From positions 1 to 9,295 of the forward strand of contig DCUI01000146.1 of NCBI GenBank assembly GCA_002327785.1: a stretch of 9,295 nucleotides of DNA. The letters run 5' to 3'. The notes under the pieces are model-generated. The model made no database searches and had not been told where the DNA came from. It was given only the letters and a program-made list of their open reading frames with translations. Numbering within the stretch: the stretch's first letter is position 1; the number at the start of each line of letters is the position of its first letter. This document shows, piece after piece, positions 7,485-9,295 of the stretch. Made by a program: the position numbers and the translations under genes. The stretch comes from Phycisphaerales bacterium UBA2218. GTDB lineage: Bacteria; Planctomycetota; Phycisphaerae; Sedimentisphaerales; Anaerobacaceae.

Positions 7485-7579
7485 CTGCTGGCCCCAGTGG
7501 CCGTTGACGCTACCTGCAGGGTCTTGCGATGGCTGACGTGGACGGGAACAACGACATGCGAAAAGGGAGGTACACATCG

Positions 7580-8503
7580 ATGCGAGAGGACAAAGAAGGT
7601 TTCACGCTGATTGAGTTGCTTGTCGTTATCGCGGTGATTGCACTGTTGATGTCTATTCTGATGCCGGCCCTGAATATGGCGAGGGAACAAGGCAGACGCA
7701 TCGTCTGTGCATCGAACGAGAAGTTCACGGGGATGGGGATGATGCTCTATTCCACTGAGAACGATGGCAAGTTCCCTTCGAACACCTATTCCAATTGGGC
7801 CAATGAATTGTCCATGTTCGCAACCGATCAGATTGTCGGGGAGACGCCCAACGGATATGAAAGCGGGACCAAAGGCGACAAACACACCCTGTATTGTCCA
7901 TCCATAAAACAGCCGAGCGCCCCGGGTGCCGACCATCCGGCGGGTTGGCAGTTCTCCCTGGCGTGGGCCAAGGGGCCGCCATGGGAGTGGCAGAGTGAAA
8001 CCGCGTTGACCGTGCAGCAGAGAATGAGCTATTTTCGGATCGTCTGGTACTTCTGGCTGCTGGACAAGACGACGACGGACGGCACCCCGAACAATCTTTT
8101 CGAGATCGAGGGGTATCCCTCCAAGGGTTGGATCCATTCGTCCGATCGTTACCGGCGATACCGCGAGAAGGAACTTAGTCCGATCAAACACTCGGCCGAG
8201 ATGGAACTCATCACCGACGAGACTCTCAGTGATGCGCCTTCCGGCGCCGACCCGGACATCTCCGAATGGGGAGGCCCTCCGCTTGATGGTGGATACCCGT
8301 CCCAGGGTTTTGCGCACTGGACGGGGCATCTGCGGGGAGGACGGCCGTCCGGGTCCAATATCTTCTTTCTCGACGGACATCGGGAGTGGCGGCCTTTCAA
8401 GGATGGACGGCCTTCCTCCGTCGATCCCATGGCTTATGGCTATGACGAGGTCCTTAAGAGAGGCAAAGGGGCCCCGTCCTCGTGGCCGTACTTTTGGTGG
8501 TAA
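7580..8503 (+). CDS. Prepilin-like secreted protein with class III N-terminal motif and C-terminal FLDGH box
   Basis: A 307-residue protein. The ATG at 7580 is preferred because GGGAGG (7565-7570) lies 9 nt upstream and it leaves the usual short charged leader MREDKEG. The in-frame ATG at 7529 would give an atypical long leader. Residues 7-12 are the prepilin peptidase/methylation site G|FTLIE with Glu at +5, followed by a hydrophobic helix (about residues 8-28). Next is the segment ALNMAREQGRRIVCASN and a GMMLYSTENDGKFPS stretch, typical of Planctomycetota pseudopilins. Near the C-terminus His250 is followed after 14 residues by Asp265-Gly266-His267 in NIFFLDGHREWRPF, a longer-spaced variant of the H-X9-DG prepilin-associated domain, and the protein ends PYFWW. 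The leader is expected to be cut by a PilD-type peptidase, with assembly in a type II secretion-like or pilus system not encoded here. It is probably co-transcribed with the LamG gene 92 bp downstream. Confidence 0.9.
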   Translation: MREDKEGFTLIELLVVIAVIALLMSILMPALNMAREQGRRIVCASNEKFTGMGMMLYSTENDGKFPSNTYSNWANELSMFATDQIVGETPNGYESGTKGDKHTLYCPSIKQPSAPGADHPAGWQFSLAWAKGPPWEWQSETALTVQQRMSYFRIVWYFWLLDKTTTDGTPNNLFEIEGYPSKGWIHSSDRYRRYREKELSPIKHSAEMELITDETLSDAPSGADPDISEWGGPPLDGGYPSQGFAHWTGHLRGGRPSGSNIFFLDGHREWRPFKDGRPSSVDPMAYGYDEVLKRGKGAPSSWPYFWW

Positions 8504-8595
8504 CGGATGAATCGGCAGATTACAATAATTAGCTATGTCAGGATGGGCTGATTCCAAGTAGTATCAATATGGCATTGAGTGAGGAGGATAAGAAC

Positions 8596-9295
8596 ATGTT
8601 TGGAAGAATCGGTGTGTTGTTGTGTGCGGGCGGCCTTCTTGCTCTGATGGCGGCCACGGGCCGTGCGGAACTTATCGCCTACTGGTCGATGGACGAAGGC
8701 AGCGGAGTCACGGTGGCCGACCAGGTCGGCGGACTCAACGGAACCATCGAGGGCACGGTCGAGTGGGTCGCGGGGATGTTCGGCTCCGGGCTCGAGTTTG
8801 GCGGCGCCGACGGCGACAGCGTGAATTGCGGGAACGTCGATCTCAATATCGGCTCGAACTTCACGCTGGCGTGCTGGATCAAGATGGGCAACGTTGGCGG
8901 TCGTTACCAGGTCTTTTTTGCCAAGGGTCCCAAGGCGGCCGGGCATTATGAGATGTACGTCGAGCCTGCGGGCACCGCGGCGGCCTATATGCCCGACTTG
9001 AGCAACTCTGGATCATCTAACGTCAAGGTCGATGATGATACGTGGCACCACATTGCCTGGACCTATGACGGTCAGGCGTTATGCTGCTATGTTGATGGAG
9101 GGGACACGGGCACGGCCACCCGAGTCACAACCGGTTCCATTGCTTCCACTACGGGCCAACTGAGAATCGGCTGCTTGGCTGACCGTACGCTTCCTTTTCA
9201 AGGGCTGGTTGATGATCTTGCGGTCTTCAGTGCGGTGTTGACGTTGGAAGAGGTTCGGGTGATCATGGGAGGTGTTGGAAGCAACGAGACGGCGA
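8596..9295 (+). CDS. Secreted LamG (concanavalin A-like lectin) domain protein, partial at the right edge
   Basis: The frame is open to the window end (233 codons seen). The ATG at 8596 has GAGGAGG (8581-8587) 8 nt upstream. An in-frame ATG at 8569 has no ribosome site and would add a charged stretch before the signal peptide. Residues 1-24 are a signal peptide (FGRIGVLLCAGGLLALMAA, cut after GRA). Residues 26 to about 225 form a Laminin_G_3/LamG jelly-roll: LIAYWSMDEGSG, GLNGT, GSGLEFGG, FTLACWIKM, WHHIAWTYDG, CCYVDG, LRIGC and LVDDLAVFSAVLTLEE in the usual order. Such domains bind glycans or other surface ligands, often with calcium, and in this phylum they occur on many secreted proteins, sometimes with a PEP-CTERM, dockerin or autotransporter-like tail. 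The tail here is outside the window, so anchoring is unknown. The close spacing to the prepilin gene suggests one transcript. Confidence 0.88.
   Translation, partial: MFGRIGVLLCAGGLLALMAATGRAELIAYWSMDEGSGVTVADQVGGLNGTIEGTVEWVAGMFGSGLEFGGADGDSVNCGNVDLNIGSNFTLACWIKMGNVGGRYQVFFAKGPKAAGHYEMYVEPAGTAAAYMPDLSNSGSSNVKVDDDTWHHIAWTYDGQALCCYVDGGDTGTATRVTTGSIASTTGQLRIGCLADRTLPFQGLVDDLAVFSAVLTLEEVRVIMGGVGSNETA

Larger units (their letters stand above)
7013..7579. other. Non-coding gap between the large enzyme gene and the prepilin gene
   Basis: No convincing gene lies in these 567 bp; the open frames here are short or antisense shadows. The first 300 bp keep the base composition of the neighbours and hold several inverted repeats but no classical hairpin plus T-run terminator. 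From about 7310 to 7466 the sequence turns clearly AT-rich and includes an 8-T run at 7388-7395. It then returns to high GC before the prepilin ribosome site. The AT-rich part is the likely promoter and control region of the prepilin-LamG unit. The best -35/-10 pair I can see is TTGCAA (7416-7421), 17 nt, TATTTG (7439-7444), which is weak. Confidence 0.6.

Noticed and set aside
7013..7579. Riboswitch (for example c-di-GMP type) or small RNA gene in the gap
   Set aside because: I looked for known riboswitch core sequences and found none; only unassigned hairpins are present.
7460..8557. 365-codon open frame on the minus strand
   Set aside because: It is antisense to the prepilin gene, which has a full G|FTLIE motif, ribosome site and C-terminal FLDGH box.
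8620..8634. Lipobox in the LamG signal peptide (LLCAG)
   Set aside because: The residue before Cys10 is Leu rather than Gly/Ala/Ser, and the hydrophobic core continues past it to a normal A-x-A-like cut site (GRA).

Overview
This 9.3 kb, GC-rich window most likely comes from a Planctomycetota chromosome. A Phycisphaerae or Sedimentisphaerales-like lineage is my best guess; Lentisphaerota, Verrucomicrobiota or Hydrogenedentota remain possible. The reasons are the gene types: a G|FTLIE prepilin with a C-terminal 'FLDGHREW' box, a signal-peptide LamG protein directly behind it, a DUF2961/GH172 protein, and a very long secreted multidomain enzyme. This is an inference from family composition, not from a marker gene.

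Layout. (1) Positions 1-2380, minus strand: a secreted protein that runs off the left edge. It joins an N-terminal papain-like (C1A) peptidase domain to a DUF2961/GH172 glycosidase domain and a C-terminal beta-rich module. (2) Positions 2381-2617: a 237-bp divergent intergenic region. It holds one plausible sigma70-type promoter in each direction and a 7-bp-arm palindrome lying in the spacer of the leftward promoter. (3) Positions 2618-7012, plus strand: one continuous 1464-residue secreted protein. In order it carries a beta-lactamase-like serine hydrolase (SxxK), a transglutaminase-like cysteine domain (Cys-His-Asp), a CsgG/TolB-N-like alpha/beta segment, a CapA/PgsA-type metallophosphoesterase domain and a C-terminal beta-sandwich. 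(4) Positions 7013-7579: a 567-bp non-coding gap with several hairpins and an AT-rich block containing a 10-bp direct repeat. (5) Positions 7580-8503, plus strand: a type II/IV prepilin-like protein. (6) Position 8596 to the right edge, plus strand: a secreted LamG (concanavalin A-like) protein, 92 bp downstream of the prepilin and truncated by the window.

How they may work together. Every protein here has an export signal, so the window encodes envelope or extracellular functions. The leftward gene pairs peptide and glycan hydrolysis. The large rightward gene pairs several activities that elsewhere act on amide-linked envelope polymers (peptidoglycan, poly-gamma-glutamate). The prepilin and LamG genes look like a two-gene unit of the kind common in this phylum. 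The most notable features are the two unusual domain fusions and the palindrome-in-promoter arrangement between them. No mobile element, CRISPR array, tRNA or rRNA was seen.
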